From: Hippasteria phrygiana
Lineage: Eukaryota > Echinodermata > Asteroidea > Valvatida > Goniasteridae
Direction: 5' to 3'
Assembly: GCA_037893225.1 (NCBI GenBank)
Contig: JAZGUH010000625.1
Span: forward strand, 1-64,000
Length of the DNA stretch: 64,000 nt
Shown here: in pieces, positions 21,071 through 32,395 of the stretch
How the letters are laid out: every line of letters starts with the position of its first letter
Position numbering within the stretch: the first letter of the stretch is position 1
Program-made: the position numbers and the translations under genes
The notes under the pieces: model-generated
Database searches by the model: none
Seen by the model: only the letters and a program-made list of their open reading frames with translations
Told to the model about the DNA's origin: nothing

Positions 21071-23174
21071 TTACCCACGTAACTGTGTCCGTCAAAATGT
21101 TACGTGGGTAATCCCTTGCCAGAAAACGAAATTGAAGAATTGTATTCAAACCCGATGATGACTGTTTTTTAGCTTTGTTATCTTGGATGTGACACATGTC
21201 GTGACGGCGAATGTTTCCATGGAAAACTTTCTCAAAACGGCCGACGAAATCCGAGTTGCAACGTTCCGTCAAATCGTTACGTTGGTAATTTCACCTCGTG
21301 CGCCAACTCAGAAATAGATAGATCCCTGGTTGACTTCAAATGGCATTCTCCACTTACTGAAATGGGTTTCTGACTCGGTGTTCCGGAACTATCTTTCTAA
21401 CTTCCCGACGGATGTTTCATGTTTGGTATTCCGTCAACAATGTTACGTGGGTAAGCGCGTTACGAGGGTAATCATGACAAAGATTTATAAAACGACTTTA
21501 GCACATATGAGACAGGCCAAAATTGTTTCTAGTGAAAGGAAATAACGTAAACATCATAAAACATGGTCCTACTTCAGTGTTCAAAACCCAGGCAAAAATA
21601 AAAGGAACGGAACAACGACATCATCACACAAGGGACGGACACAATACCTACTGCCATGGCAGCGGCATTACCCTCGTAACATGATACGGACAAAAACACA
21701 GACGCAACATGATATGCAAGAAACAGTTACCCTGTGTAATATTGTTTGCACAACAGAAGTACATGGTTCATGGAAATACTCAAGGGGAAATCTGAGGTTG
21801 TATGTTATGCAAAAAAGAACATTTTCGGTTAAACTTGAGAGATCCAAACTCGACTTAAACAATGCTAATGAACGGGCACGAAAACGTGTACATGTACATG
21901 TATATATTTGGAAACAGTCGTTGACCACGACACCGGCGCCATTACGATCGTAGTGGCAAGGCTGTCGCATGCTTTCTGCAAATCCAGGTGACTGAAACCA
22001 TGCTGAAACTTAACAAATGTTATAAATTATTATTTTCTGTATGACTCGTTTCTTGATAAAATTATTAGACGTTTGTTCACGAGACAATATTGTGCCAAAA
22101 ACGCGTGTGTCAATTGCACGGCTGTTTTGTGTAACGTTAATGTTAGCCCAACGTTAGGTCGCGGATTAATATGGAGTCCCCTCAGCATGGCGCACCTTGA
22201 CGTTTCCCTCGACTTTCATCATGCATTGTTGCCCATTCTCTTAGTTGAAATGTTTCATATTAATTCAGAATAAACACTGGAAGAGTACTTTTATCCTAAT
22301 AATGCCTGTCAAATATTTTTTAGTATCATAAAAAGTCCGAAACTAAAAAAACGTGGTGTCCGGAAATTGGGCACAAATCGGTAAAAGTTAAGGACACCTG
22401 ATCTATTTTGTTTTTACTCTTCCAGCTAAAAACTTACTTTTAAATACCCAAGCAGTCTTTAATTAATTATTGAAATTAACTCTAGGTTTTGTTGGTAAGA
22501 AAATGTGGGAAGTAGTCTGAAGTAGTGATTTTCTTCCTTTTTTTAGCAGTAGGCCTACAGTACATGTAGTACATGTAGGTTGACTTCAGCCTGTGTTGTC
22601 ACCATTTTACACTATATTTTTCCTCTTAAATTCTTTCTACAAAATTAAGCCTGATGATGTTCCACATGGAATTTTAGGGAACTAAAATACATAAAGTGAC
22701 TGAATTTACATGTAGGTTAATAAAAAAAACCTGCCCACATTTATGTGTCACAGTGCAAAGATCCTGGTAACCGTTTGGAATTCAATGTCCGTCAATGTTA
22801 CGTGGGTAAGTCTATGCTAATGCGGAACACCCATTCTGAATTTGAGCCATATTACACAGATGGACTTGACTAATAACAAATTAAGCAGTAAGAAGTGGAC
22901 CACCAAAGACTCAGTTACTGGCATGACAGATTTTCTGCATTTATTCATTGTCTTTCAATAAAACGGTAAATGAAATATATTGACCATGTGAAAAATACAG
23001 TGATCTGGAGGGATTACTAATTTTTTGTGCCAAAAGGGAAATTGTAGGAGACCTCCTGCAGTGATATTATTTGCAATCGTCATTTGCACTTTACAAACAC
23101 ACATTTCAAAATTTCTCAAATACCTTGCTTGACCGCTGGGGCTACCAACGTGTCCGTCCCCGTTACGTAGGTAA
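21071..23174 (+). repeat. Scattered GTTACGTGGGTAA motif cluster
   Basis: GTTACGTGGGTAA or one-base variants occur at 21099, 21276, 21442, 21459, 22797 and 23162 on the plus strand, and as the complement at 21071 and 21668. Five of them follow CCGTCA or CCGTCC by a few bases. The pair at 21071-21083 and 21099-21111 is an exact 13-bp inverted repeat. The sequence between motifs is not obviously repeated. Nature unknown: perhaps subterminal motifs of one decayed transposon. Confidence 0.6.
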
Positions 23175-24971
23175 TACCCCTTAAAGGCAGTACACACAAC
23201 CCTTTATTTTTTTATTGTTCAAGAGAAAGTTATCTTTTCCCTACTTTTTCTGAAAAGGTAATTGTACCCCTCAATTGATGTTTAGTCTTTCAATCTTCTG
23301 CAAGCAATTTTAATTTTGAGGTAAATGTCACACTCCTATTACCCATTACCATAGAAAGACCCACCCATGAAAGAGGTCTATTGACTTGATTTATTTGTGC
23401 GCTTTTCAAATTCAGCATTCAGCGGTCTGTCAAAATACGAGATAAGTCGCGGTACCTTGTACATTAATTTATGTATATCTTGCAAAATGGTTTTAAAATA
23501 TGACAGGGCAGACCACAGGGTGTGCTCTTGGTTTTTGATAAAGGATTTACTAATTGATTTATTTAAAAAAAAATGATGAATCAGTTGTAAGAACATTCAC
23601 TATTGTATACAACTTTGTGTTTAATTGCACTTCTTTGTGTACAAATGTTCCACTTTATAGTCAAACCCCGAGCCATCATCTCAGAACTATTCCGGAAAAT
23701 TGACCTGTCATTCAGTGGGGCGTAACCACGCCTCCTAGACACCTTACAGACGGTAATTGTTTGTCTCGGACTCGCGCGATGAACTGGAAGTTGATTTGAT
23801 GGGACATTCTTTCACAAACCCTGTTCATGCGAGTGTATACAATCCCTTCAAATTTATAACTAAATTTACAATCCAAATTTCGCCACAGAATCATGTTGCA
23901 GGCATCAACAGAAAGCTGATTCGACACTCTTTCCATTGGTGCACACAATTTTAAAATGGCACAAATAAAATTGTGCCACTTGTTCCTGATATTGATGGAG
24001 TAAAACCGTACGGTACAGTACGGTGGTGTCTGCATGTGATATGCAAGGTTATTCGTATCGCGGACTCTAAGGGACCATTTTGTCGACACGCGAGAACGCT
24101 AGAAACCTGGGTTATCACACAAACATTTGAAGAAAAAAACCTGGACAGGTTAAAACCCCACGGGCTATAACTGCTTGACACACGACTCCACGTAGCCGGG
24201 GTAGAAGGCCCCATCACGCGGTATAAAACTCAAGTTTTAACTAAACAGACCACCAGGCGATGGCTTTCCTAGTCAACAGCACAATTTCAAGCTATTTATG
24301 CAACGGTCTTTTTGCTTTGAGTTTTCTACCTTTAAAATCCGTAAAATATGGCCCTCAGTAATCTTTCAGGAACTGGTAAAATTTGGGTATAATTGTATTT
24401 CACTCCTGCAGGTAAACAAACTTTACGGTATAAATAAAAATATACACTCAATTAGGGTCTGATTGTGTTTTATTATACAAACAGCAGACGCACAAGGTAT
24501 AAAATGCACCTGAGAAGATGATGTGATGTGAGAAAGTAAGTCAAGCGAATGTGTATCTGAAAATGGAATGACAATAAATATCGAATATCGGACTTCACAG
24601 TCATGTATTTAGAGCATAATACTCCAGACACAACATAGCTAAAAGGATCAAGTGCTTGACTGCTTACAAAATCACAGACGTATAGGGACCTACTAGTAAG
24701 GACGTTACGCTGTGTTTTACACGTTTGCCGAGTGGGGACTTGCGGATAGATTACCACGTCGTAGTATAATGGTTTCTCAAACGAAAGGTACATTGTGCAT
24801 CTAGATGCTTATTTTCAGGATTGCTTTTATTTATTATCAGAGAGCTAAAGAAAGCCATTGTGGTTTCCTTATGACTTTAGAAACGTAGTCTTGGCCACAA
24901 AACATGCAGAAATTGACATGATGCCAAGTTTTATGTGGTGAAATGCATGCCGTGATACCAAAGTATACCCA
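23175..24971. other. Unassigned intergenic sequence
   Basis: The longest open frames (23712-24089 and 24473-24793, both minus) have no recognisable motif and are overlapped by frames on the other strand or other phases. No repeat recognised. Confidence 0.45.
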
Positions 24972-25139
24972 GCACGATATGGGGCAGAGGGGTACCCCAC
25001 TTTTGTCCCTATACCCTATATACTCTCCAGACTGTTGTTACCTAACACATCCCCCCTAGCTTCTGAAAAGAATTCCTGAGATTCCGGGAACACAATGACC
25101 AACACAAAAGAGGGGGGTTCGCTCTGCCCCATATCGTGC
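24972..25139. mobile_element. 168-bp foldback element
   Basis: GCACGATATGGGGCAGAG (24972-24989) is matched exactly in inverted orientation by CTCTGCCCCATATCGTGC (25122-25139), with looser pairing a further ten bases inward (GGTACCCC against GGGGTTCG). No clear target duplication was seen. Confidence 0.65.
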
Positions 25140-26009
25140 ATCCAAAGCGCACTGTTTCGTCGCACCTGGCAAGGTATTAACACGGCGTGGCGCCATACGT
25201 CATAAATGCATTCAAGCAACAATGTTGCATAATAGAACAAAGGTGCATTTTATGATGGACATCTAACTCCAGAAAACCGCAGAATGCGGAAGAAAATCCC
25301 CGACACTTTCCTCATTTTTGGGGGTATATCCTGCCCGCTCGGAGAGCGGCGCGTGCCGAGGTGATAATGATCGGCCGGCGTGGGCCCGGCCGGGTGTCTT
25401 GAGTTTGGGCTTGGGGAAATTTATATCCGGGTGTAATGCACCGTGTGTGTTACATGACGCGTGCCATGTTTTATGAGGAGATAACAACATTCACGTTGCA
25501 TTATGCAATGTCGGCAACTCCTATGGCCTGACAAAACTACGATTGTTTTTGGCTCGTTTTATGGTCGACAAATTCCAGAATAGCTCGTCCATTTGGATTA
25601 TTAGAGGTAGACGTAATTGGACGACATATCTTCTTTAAGATCTTTGTGTTTATTCCAATTCAAAGACAGTCTTATCAACAGTCTTATCAAAGATTAAGCA
25701 CTATGTTTGAAATAAAGGTTCATAGGCCTAGGCCCTAGCCTATATAGGTACCGGTACGCATCAACGAAATTTCGTATTTTTTAGGTCTGTTTTGAAAAAG
25801 GAATGACATTTCTACCAAATTTTGTCACACAAATTAAAAAAATCATATCTTAAACCGCTATCGAAGTTGTATTTGATTGCTTCTATTTTCAACCCGCACT
25901 GATGTCAATGATACAGTGAAACAGAGTACGGTGCGGTACGTATTGCTCTGTAAATGTCGTAGTTGCTTTTGAACGTATTGAAGGCTTTCTTTATGTTTGA
26001 GTAAGAAAC
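25140..26009. other. Unassigned sequence with a CpG-rich patch
   Basis: The patch at about 25320-25410 is rich in CGGCC and GGCGCG. It could be a promoter or another GC-rich repeat; no splice-bounded frame or TATA motif supports a gene. Confidence 0.4.
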
Positions 26010-26330
26010 TTGGCTTTCTGTCTGTTCCCACCAATATACCGTAGGCCTACTCTAACAGAAACTGTACTAAGATGTAGAACAAAAAGCTATGCCAATAGCC
26101 TTTTCCCTTGTTCTGTATGTCTATGGAATTCTTTGGCTGGTACATGTTTCCCCTCCTCTTCTTTCTTGCATGCTTCAAGAGGAATATTAATTCCTACCCT
26201 GATTATTTTTCTTTTTGTAGCTCCGCACCTTGAGTGGCTTTTAGCCTTGTGCGGGACGAACTTACATAAGAAAGAGCCCCCATTTTGGTATCTTTGTTTA
26301 TCATTGGTGTCGTCCCAGATTCAAGTCACC
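26010..26330 (+). mobile_element. 3' end of the same non-LTR retrotransposon family
   Basis: The plus-strand frame reads RTKSYANSLFPCSVCLWNSL, then a tail interrupted relative to the other copies. The 3' part has GAGTGGCTTTTAGCCTTG as in 16300-16620 and 36400-36600. The start of the similarity includes CTGTTCCCACCAATATACCG. Reverse transcriptase catalytic motifs are absent. Confidence 0.7.
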
Positions 26331-27059
26331 TAAATCTATTCCGTGATTGTTATTATTTTCAAATGAAATAGCAATATACTGTTACAAATTGAACTAGAAT
26401 AACATGAACTATTGATAAAAGTAAGGAACGTCTGATGTTTCCTATACTGGCAGAACAGAGTGTCTTGTAATAAACCTGCTTGATGTCGGCCCCTTCCTCA
26501 GAATTTCTAACTGGCTCAAGAACTTTTAGGTCGTACCATTTTAGTGAGATTTATCTGTAGGGCCTAAACGAAACGATGGCCACTGCTGTTTTCTTGTTTG
26601 GTTTTCTTCGCCAAACCTTATCTTGTATAAGCTTTGCTATAAAGTGACCTCAACTGCATGCAAGACAGGCTGTGAGTCATGGAAGAAATACCTTCCTGCT
26701 TTTTTCTTAATTTCATGATCGCGCCTGAAAAGACTGATGTTGGAAGGATTAATCTAGTCTAGCAGCTATTTGCCAGTGCCGCGAGAACACCATCCCCGAT
26801 CTCTCGGCAGCCCAATTCGATAAACGTCCATTTATTGAAAAGAAACGGTAATGAGTGATAATGTGTACAGCAAAACGAGAAATTTTTTTGATTTGTTCAT
26901 TTCCGCTCCTTCGACTCTCATCATCGGTTTCCGGCTCGTTAGCAAAGCTGAGACTTGACTTTTCCCCATACAACGTCCCTCGGGCAAAATTCGTTACCTC
27001 AAATGGCGCTGCAATCCGATTTTTTCCCAGGGCCAATTGATAACTGAGACTTCGAGTTG
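26331..27059. other. Unassigned intergenic sequence
   Basis: The minus-strand open frame 26749-27126 begins in the TTG microsatellite (poly-Asn) and continues without a recognisable domain; not accepted as a gene. Confidence 0.45.
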
Positions 27060-27085
27060 TGAGGTTGTTTTTGTTGTTGTTGTTT

Positions 27086-27118
<33 letters not shown>

Positions 27119-27120
27119 TT
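27060..27120. repeat. (TTG)n microsatellite
   Basis: About 57 bases of TTG/GTT units with three longer T interruptions. Confidence 0.95.
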
Positions 27121-27692
27121 TGCCAAGCCTCATGCAGTCTTTAATTATTTTATCCCAAAGTCAAAAGATATTCGGTTTAGTTTAGAACGTTGGGTAAAAA
27201 GTGCCCAACGTTGGTACAACAATCAACGTGTATACAACCTTTGGGGAATTTATTACTTGAAGTTGGGTATATTTTTCACGAAATTAAATTTACCAGCTGT
27301 TGTCTAACCACAGCTGTGCACAGGACAGGCCACTTTTTGGTTAAAGTGGTACTACCCTATACTTGTTGCCCAACTTGTTATACAGTGTGTGTATATAGGC
27401 CCATACAAACAAATAAAACACATCATTCAGTAAGTAAGGATATCGCAATAAACAATATATAATTAAGAGATAAATATTAAATGGAAAAAGGAGAATGTGA
27501 GCATTCAAAATACCCGAGCTTGTGGCGAAAATGCCGTTGAAAAAAATCAAACGGTATATATCTGGATACGAGAAAACTATCAGTTAAATAACGCGTACGA
27601 CGACAACGAATGGGCAAAACTCAAAACATGAATTAAATGGATTATAAGTCAAAGCTTGGCTGAATAGCGGGATGACTCAGTTAAAGCAAAGA
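27121..27692. other. Unassigned intergenic sequence
   Basis: Nothing recognised. Confidence 0.45.
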
Positions 27693-27802
27693 TACTGCAA
27701 AAATTGCGGTGTTAAATTTACACTGTCGTATCCCCATGGAACCATTCGCCAAATATGGATACCACAATGGTGTTAATTTAACACCACAATTTTAGTAGTG
27801 CA
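27693..27802. mobile_element. Palindromic AACACCA micro-element
   Basis: TACTGCAAAAATTGCGGTGT at the left pairs with AACACCACAATTTTAGTAGTGC at the right; the centre contains CCATGGAACCATTCGCC. Same plan and similar ends as 51051, 51380, 60933 and 61053. Confidence 0.65.
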
Positions 27803-28857
27803 AAGAGAATCAATACTGAAGCAAATTGCCTATGCATGAAAAGCGATTTAAATTAAAAATAATAAATACAAATAATGTAATGTAAAGAGAGATGAGAGAT
27901 GAGCGTACTATAAGGCCTAGGCATTTTCACCCACGTGACCAGCGTGAAATGTAAACAAAATCACCAAGAGATACCTAATTTTGCGCACAGGTTCGGACAA
28001 TTGTTTGCAGTGTACCGTATGCTCACGGATATAAACAGAGGACACTTTTCTTGAAACTTGAAACTTTGTAATGTTCCACCGTCGCTGAGACCACCTCCTC
28101 CCCCAAGAGTTACCGTACCGTTTGTGCATGAAATAGGGAAAAAATATTTGCAGTGTATGCTCTCATCACACTTGTTATCCTGTTTATAGCGGTGCGCGTA
28201 TATAAGTACAGCATTTCATTTTTCTAAAGATCTGGAACCGGTAACCGTTCATTTTGCAATAGTTACAATCCATGGCCCCGCCTACCCACCTGCGCAGTGA
28301 GACAATGCATGCAATCCTTTGTCAAAGCCAAGTTTAAGTCTCTCTGTCTCCGAAGAAAGCACACAACGAGCGCGGAAATTCGCTCAAATTGTGAACTTCC
28401 GCGAACCGCTGGCGTCTCAAGGAAATACACCAATTAAAGCTGATTGTGGCGGTTAATACGCAATTACACTACGGTCCCCAAATGCTTCATCGCTGACAGA
28501 CAGTTTAATATTAAAACTGCTCGTAAAACACGTTTCTACAACCTAGTTTGGATGTAGGCTATTCGAAAATTAAATAAACAAAACTGCCAGCTCTACAGAG
28601 ACACTTTATAGGCCTATAATAGGAAGTAGGCCTACTGTAAAGCCAACTGAAGTATGTGTATTTTTCTTAGCCAAAATGGATTCTTGCCAAATTATGACGT
28701 ATAATTTTAACTGTAACTTTGGACTTGTTCGCAGCTTTGTGTTGTCTTTAAAGCAAATGGATTTTTGCATTTTAAAAAACCAACTTAATCTCGGATAAAG
28801 TTTTCAAAATTTGAGGTTTTTAATATTTGCCTTTATCGTTAACCATTAGCCTATCTG
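27803..28857. other. Unassigned sequence with a repeat fragment and a CpG-rich patch
   Basis: 27925-27966 is a fragment of the repeat at 20534. The patch 28355-28425 (AACGAGCGCGGAAATTCGC) is CpG-rich without further gene signals. Confidence 0.4.
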
Positions 28858-28976
28858 TTCCTGTTGCTGTTCTTGCTGTTTTTGCTGTTTTTGATGTTGT
28901 TCCTGCTGTTGCTGTTGCTTTAATTGTCGGTGTTTTATTTGTTGTTGCATTTGTTGTTGTATTTGTCGTCGTCGTT

Positions 28977-29008
<32 letters not shown>

Positions 29009-29010
29009 TT
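28858..29010. repeat. CTGTTG-type repeat running into (GTC)n
   Basis: Imperfect CTGTTG/CTGTTT units (about 28859-28920) pass into TTG units and then into a cleaner GTC/CGT run at 28965-29008. The valine/leucine-rich open frame over it is a low-complexity product. Confidence 0.9.
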
Positions 29011-29114
29011 ACTGTAAAAAAAAGGTACCGGTAGTGGAAAGGCTTGCCGCGATAATCCTTCCAGATCATCACGTGGTCTGGTCTACCCTGGTGTAAAAAT
29101 TGCATCACGCAGAG

Positions 29115-29607
29115 TACAGTAAAAGTGCCGGCTAGTCTGGTTTCTGCTATTTATAATACAAAATTAATGACAGGAAAGGTGATGCCCGACTATTGTTGAC
29201 AAACTTTTAGTACTTCTTATGCTCTTTTTTCCTTGTTAATTTCTAGATCAGAAATTTATGTCGATGACTAAACATTAAGCGGACTCGGCATAGGTAAGAT
29301 AGATATCTTTTATAGCTTCTCCTCAAAATGCCTCTTCTGGAAATAAACGCGCACTCTAAACGCGTACAGTAAAAGTGCCGGCTAGTCTGGTTTCTGCTAT
29401 TCATAATACAAAATTAATGACAGGAAAGGTGATGCCCGACTATTGTTGACAAGCTTTTAGTACTTCTTATGCTCTTTTTTCCTTGTTAATTTCTAGATCA
29501 GAAATTTATGTCAATGACTAAACATTAAGCGGACTCGGCAAATGTAAGATAGATATCTTTTATAGCTTCTCCTCAAATTGCCTCTTCTGGAAATATACGC
29601 GCACTCT
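29115..29607 (+). repeat. 250-bp tandem duplication
   Basis: The unit starting TACAGTAAAAGTGCCGGCTA at 29115 restarts at 29365 and runs to about 29607. Only a handful of substitutions separate the copies (for example TTTATAAT/TTCATAAT, GTCGATG/GTCAATG, AAATAAAC/AAATATAC). No open frame of note. Low divergence points to a fairly young event. Confidence 0.9.
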
Positions 29608-29906
29608 TTTTCAAAATCTTGCCTAGACTTGTACTCATTCTAAGCTTAATAAGATGTGGATTCTGCTGTTGATTCTAAAACCGCAGCTGCAGCTGCAAGC
29701 GATTTCCCCTTGGCACCAGACAGAAACACCTTAGCTTTTCCTTAATGCTATTTTAACTACACGCTAAGCTTGCCCGTCTTGGTAGTTCGTAGCCGGGGCT
29801 TGGGCAAGTGCCCTTGCTGTGCGGGGATTATCGTTCTGTTTATCTCTTCTCTATCTATAATACCTAGCGACTTATTATTAAGCGCTCAAGTCATCAACCA
29901 GAAATT

Positions 29907-30085
29907 GGGGGGGAGGGGGGGGGGGGGGGGTTGCAGATTTGATTTTAAGGCCATCCAGTTTGGCACGTGGCAGTCGCTCGCCGAGCGGTCCATCAAGAGC
30001 ATTTCCCGTCGGGGGGGGGGGGGGGGGGGGGGGGTCGGGGCTAAGACGCCCATCAGCAACAACCCCCCCCCCCCCCCCCCCCCCC
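29907..30085. repeat. Trio of long G and C runs
   Basis: G7-A-G16 at 29907-29930, 24 G at 30011-30034 and 23 C at 30063-30085. The second and third could pair as a G:C hairpin around a 28-base loop. Glycine/proline-rich open frames here are artefacts. Confidence 0.95.
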
Positions 30086-31602
30086 AAGCCATCAAGTCAG
30101 GCCTGGCCCGGGACTCGGAAAAAAACATCTTGACCCGGTGGTGTCAGTGACGTCATTGCAACGGATGATTTACAGGAAGGCGCTAAAGCCAGTTCTGTCT
30201 CCTTGGAAATTGGTGGCATGCGGTTTACGACCAACCCAGAGGGGTTACATTCGGACTTGGCCTACATAGGCCTGGCTATCATTATTTATGCTCCATGCAG
30301 ACACTAACTTTTTTGCCAATACTGCAGAGAGCTGGGGCATAAAACTAAATGTATGTTGCTATGTAGGGCATGCAGTCTTTCGGGAGGGTCACGATGCGTG
30401 AAACCTTTATTATACAGGTGGTTTCCATCGGAATTCATTAATCCGGTGTTTATAAACAATACTTCGGCTTCTTGGACATGCTTTGAAATGAAATAGAGTA
30501 GAGGGTTAGCATTTTGTAACATGTGGTTTTGCAGTTGTGGCTTTGGAGTTGAGGTTTCAAATAGTTCAAACGCTTGACCTCACTCAGCGAACACAACATC
30601 AGACTCGGCCTCCCAGTATTTTGTCATTGTTATTGGGTGTTTAGTGGCTCAAAATGTTAAAGAAAAATCAAATAATACAAAGTGAGTGAATGTAATTTGA
30701 AGTTTCGGATGGTGAAGAGTACAAGTAGAGAAACGTTTGCGGATGCGGCATGAGAAGTAACGGTAACTGAAGTATGAAGTATGGTTATGAAGGGTTCGGT
30801 AAGCCTGTTCTGACCGTCATCAGAATGAAATAATCCAAAAGACTGCCCAAGTTCCGATAAAGGGATTTGTGGATCCTCCTCTCGGAGGAATACCAGGCTA
30901 CTCAACTCCTTTGAAGCCCGGAGACTGGGCCTCTTTTGTATGCAGTTAAAGTATATGCCACCGGGCCTCATACTCATAGCAGAAAAATGGACCTTTGATG
31001 GACTGTATAAGCATAACACTTGGCTCACTAAGAAAAGGCAATACTCCCCCCACCGTGCTGGGTCAGCAAAGTCAATGCAGCGCGTGTGGAGAGTGGAAAT
31101 TTACACCACCAGGTGTAGAAGGTATACATAATGTACGTGTATTCAACATCGTGGCAACTAGAGACCCTCGTAACCTAAAGTCCAGAGCAGACAAGGGGGC
31201 GGGATTAAGCTTAAAAAAAAAAACGGCGCAAGCGTCACTAGTCATTTGATCTCTGCGGCACGCGCGCGATCGATTTGAGTTTTTGGTTCCCCCCACCGGG
31301 ATAATGGTGGTGCCCCAACCCTTCATAATCGGCATTATGCAGAGCGCGTGTACATCTGCTGTACCCGTACGTACACACATGGTATAGGGTATAATGCACA
31401 GCGCGTGCATGTTGTGCATGGAGATTGGCCACAGTCCCTCGAGCGCGTTCCCAACACGAGTGATCCTTCTTGCCATGCGCAGATTAACGTTTACGACCCG
31501 CCGCACGCGTGCGGTGATTTCACTCTTTCTGTCAATCAAGCCCAAACCAGCCCAAACCAGCCAAGCACTGCTAATGCGCCAACAAGTGGTCGGGCTCGGT
31601 GG
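30086..31602. other. Unassigned sequence, CpG-richer towards the right
   Basis: Open frames of 123 and 201 codons on the minus strand (30657-31028, 31072-31677) have no recognisable motif. CATTATGCAGAGCGCGTG (31333) and ATAATGCACAGCGCGTGC (31391) form an imperfect direct repeat. Confidence 0.4.
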
Positions 31603-31613
31603 TTTATAAAAAA
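31603..31613 (+). promoter_or_regulatory. TATA-like box (candidate)
   Basis: TTTATAAAAAA follows a CpG-rich stretch and precedes about 790 bp ending in a consensus donor at 32395. It could mark a transcription start around 31635. Chance occurrence is quite possible. Confidence 0.2.
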
Positions 31614-32154
31614 GCGAAGCCTGTGCACTCTGCTTTTTAAACTGTGAATTCGAAACTAAGCCACGCCATTCATGCACCTGAAGGCTGCCCGCTCTTCCAT
31701 CATTTCTGTCCGTCTCGATAGCCGTCCCGGTATATTTTCTTCGATAATTTTGTCAACAGCAGGGAGGAATTGCGTCAGAGTAACAGTTACAGCACGCTTT
31801 ACCGCGGACGTGTGCTTCCTGACCTTTCAGAAAGAGAGAGAGGGAAAAAGGAGATGGAATATCTTCCAGAAATTTTAAAATAGATTTTTTTTTCTTTCAC
31901 GTGGACGAATCGACCACAGTCGGAGAGACACATTGGCTGGCTTTAGGGGGGAGGTGTTTTTGCTGGGTTGAGAGCTACACTCGCGCTAGGCAGATCATTC
32001 AGAAGAGGTGTGCCGTCACCCACTGGTTGCTTCCCCGCTGTGCTAACTCCCTAGAGATTGGCAAGGCTCAACCACATTACTTGGACCCCAAGTACCTTCC
32101 GAAATTTCCTCGTCACAGATCTGGGTGGACTGACCAATAGCATAGCAGCCTTGA

Positions 32155-32395
32155 CTCGATAGATACCGGTACGGTACAGCAAGAGAACGAGACACAATAA
32201 CGCCTTCATTTCAACCGTGGAGTTCCACCGATCATGCCGCACGACGTAAAGCGGGCGTATTGGAAGCACTGAACCCGGTGGGAGAAATCGCCACACAGTA
32301 CCCACAGCAGGAAACGTTTGCAGAGGACCGATTCGGAACGTGTTTGGAACTCCGGAATCTCTCGCATTTCCTCATCGGTAAAGCACACCTTGCAG
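32155..32395 (+). other. Candidate exon ending in a consensus donor
   Basis: CAG/GTAAGA at 32393-32401 is a full 5' splice consensus. A plus frame is open from 32155 through the donor, but it has no ATG and no recognisable motif. The minus strand is also open (32206-32388 and a little beyond), beginning with CKVCFTDEEMREI-like sequence that loosely recalls the first metal pair of a RING finger but lacks the rest of one. I cannot choose between a plus-strand exon, a minus-strand terminal exon and chance. Confidence 0.25.

Noticed and set aside
28827..29096. Valine/leucine-rich open frame that could pass as a membrane protein
   Set aside because: It is a translation of CTGTTG, TTG and GTC microsatellites.
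29770..30150. Gly/Pro-rich open frames on both strands
   Set aside because: Produced by the G and C runs, which read open in several frames.
31072..31677. 201-codon open frame on the minus strand
   Set aside because: Overlapped by long frames on the other strand in a CpG-rich stretch; no motif. Treated as compositional.
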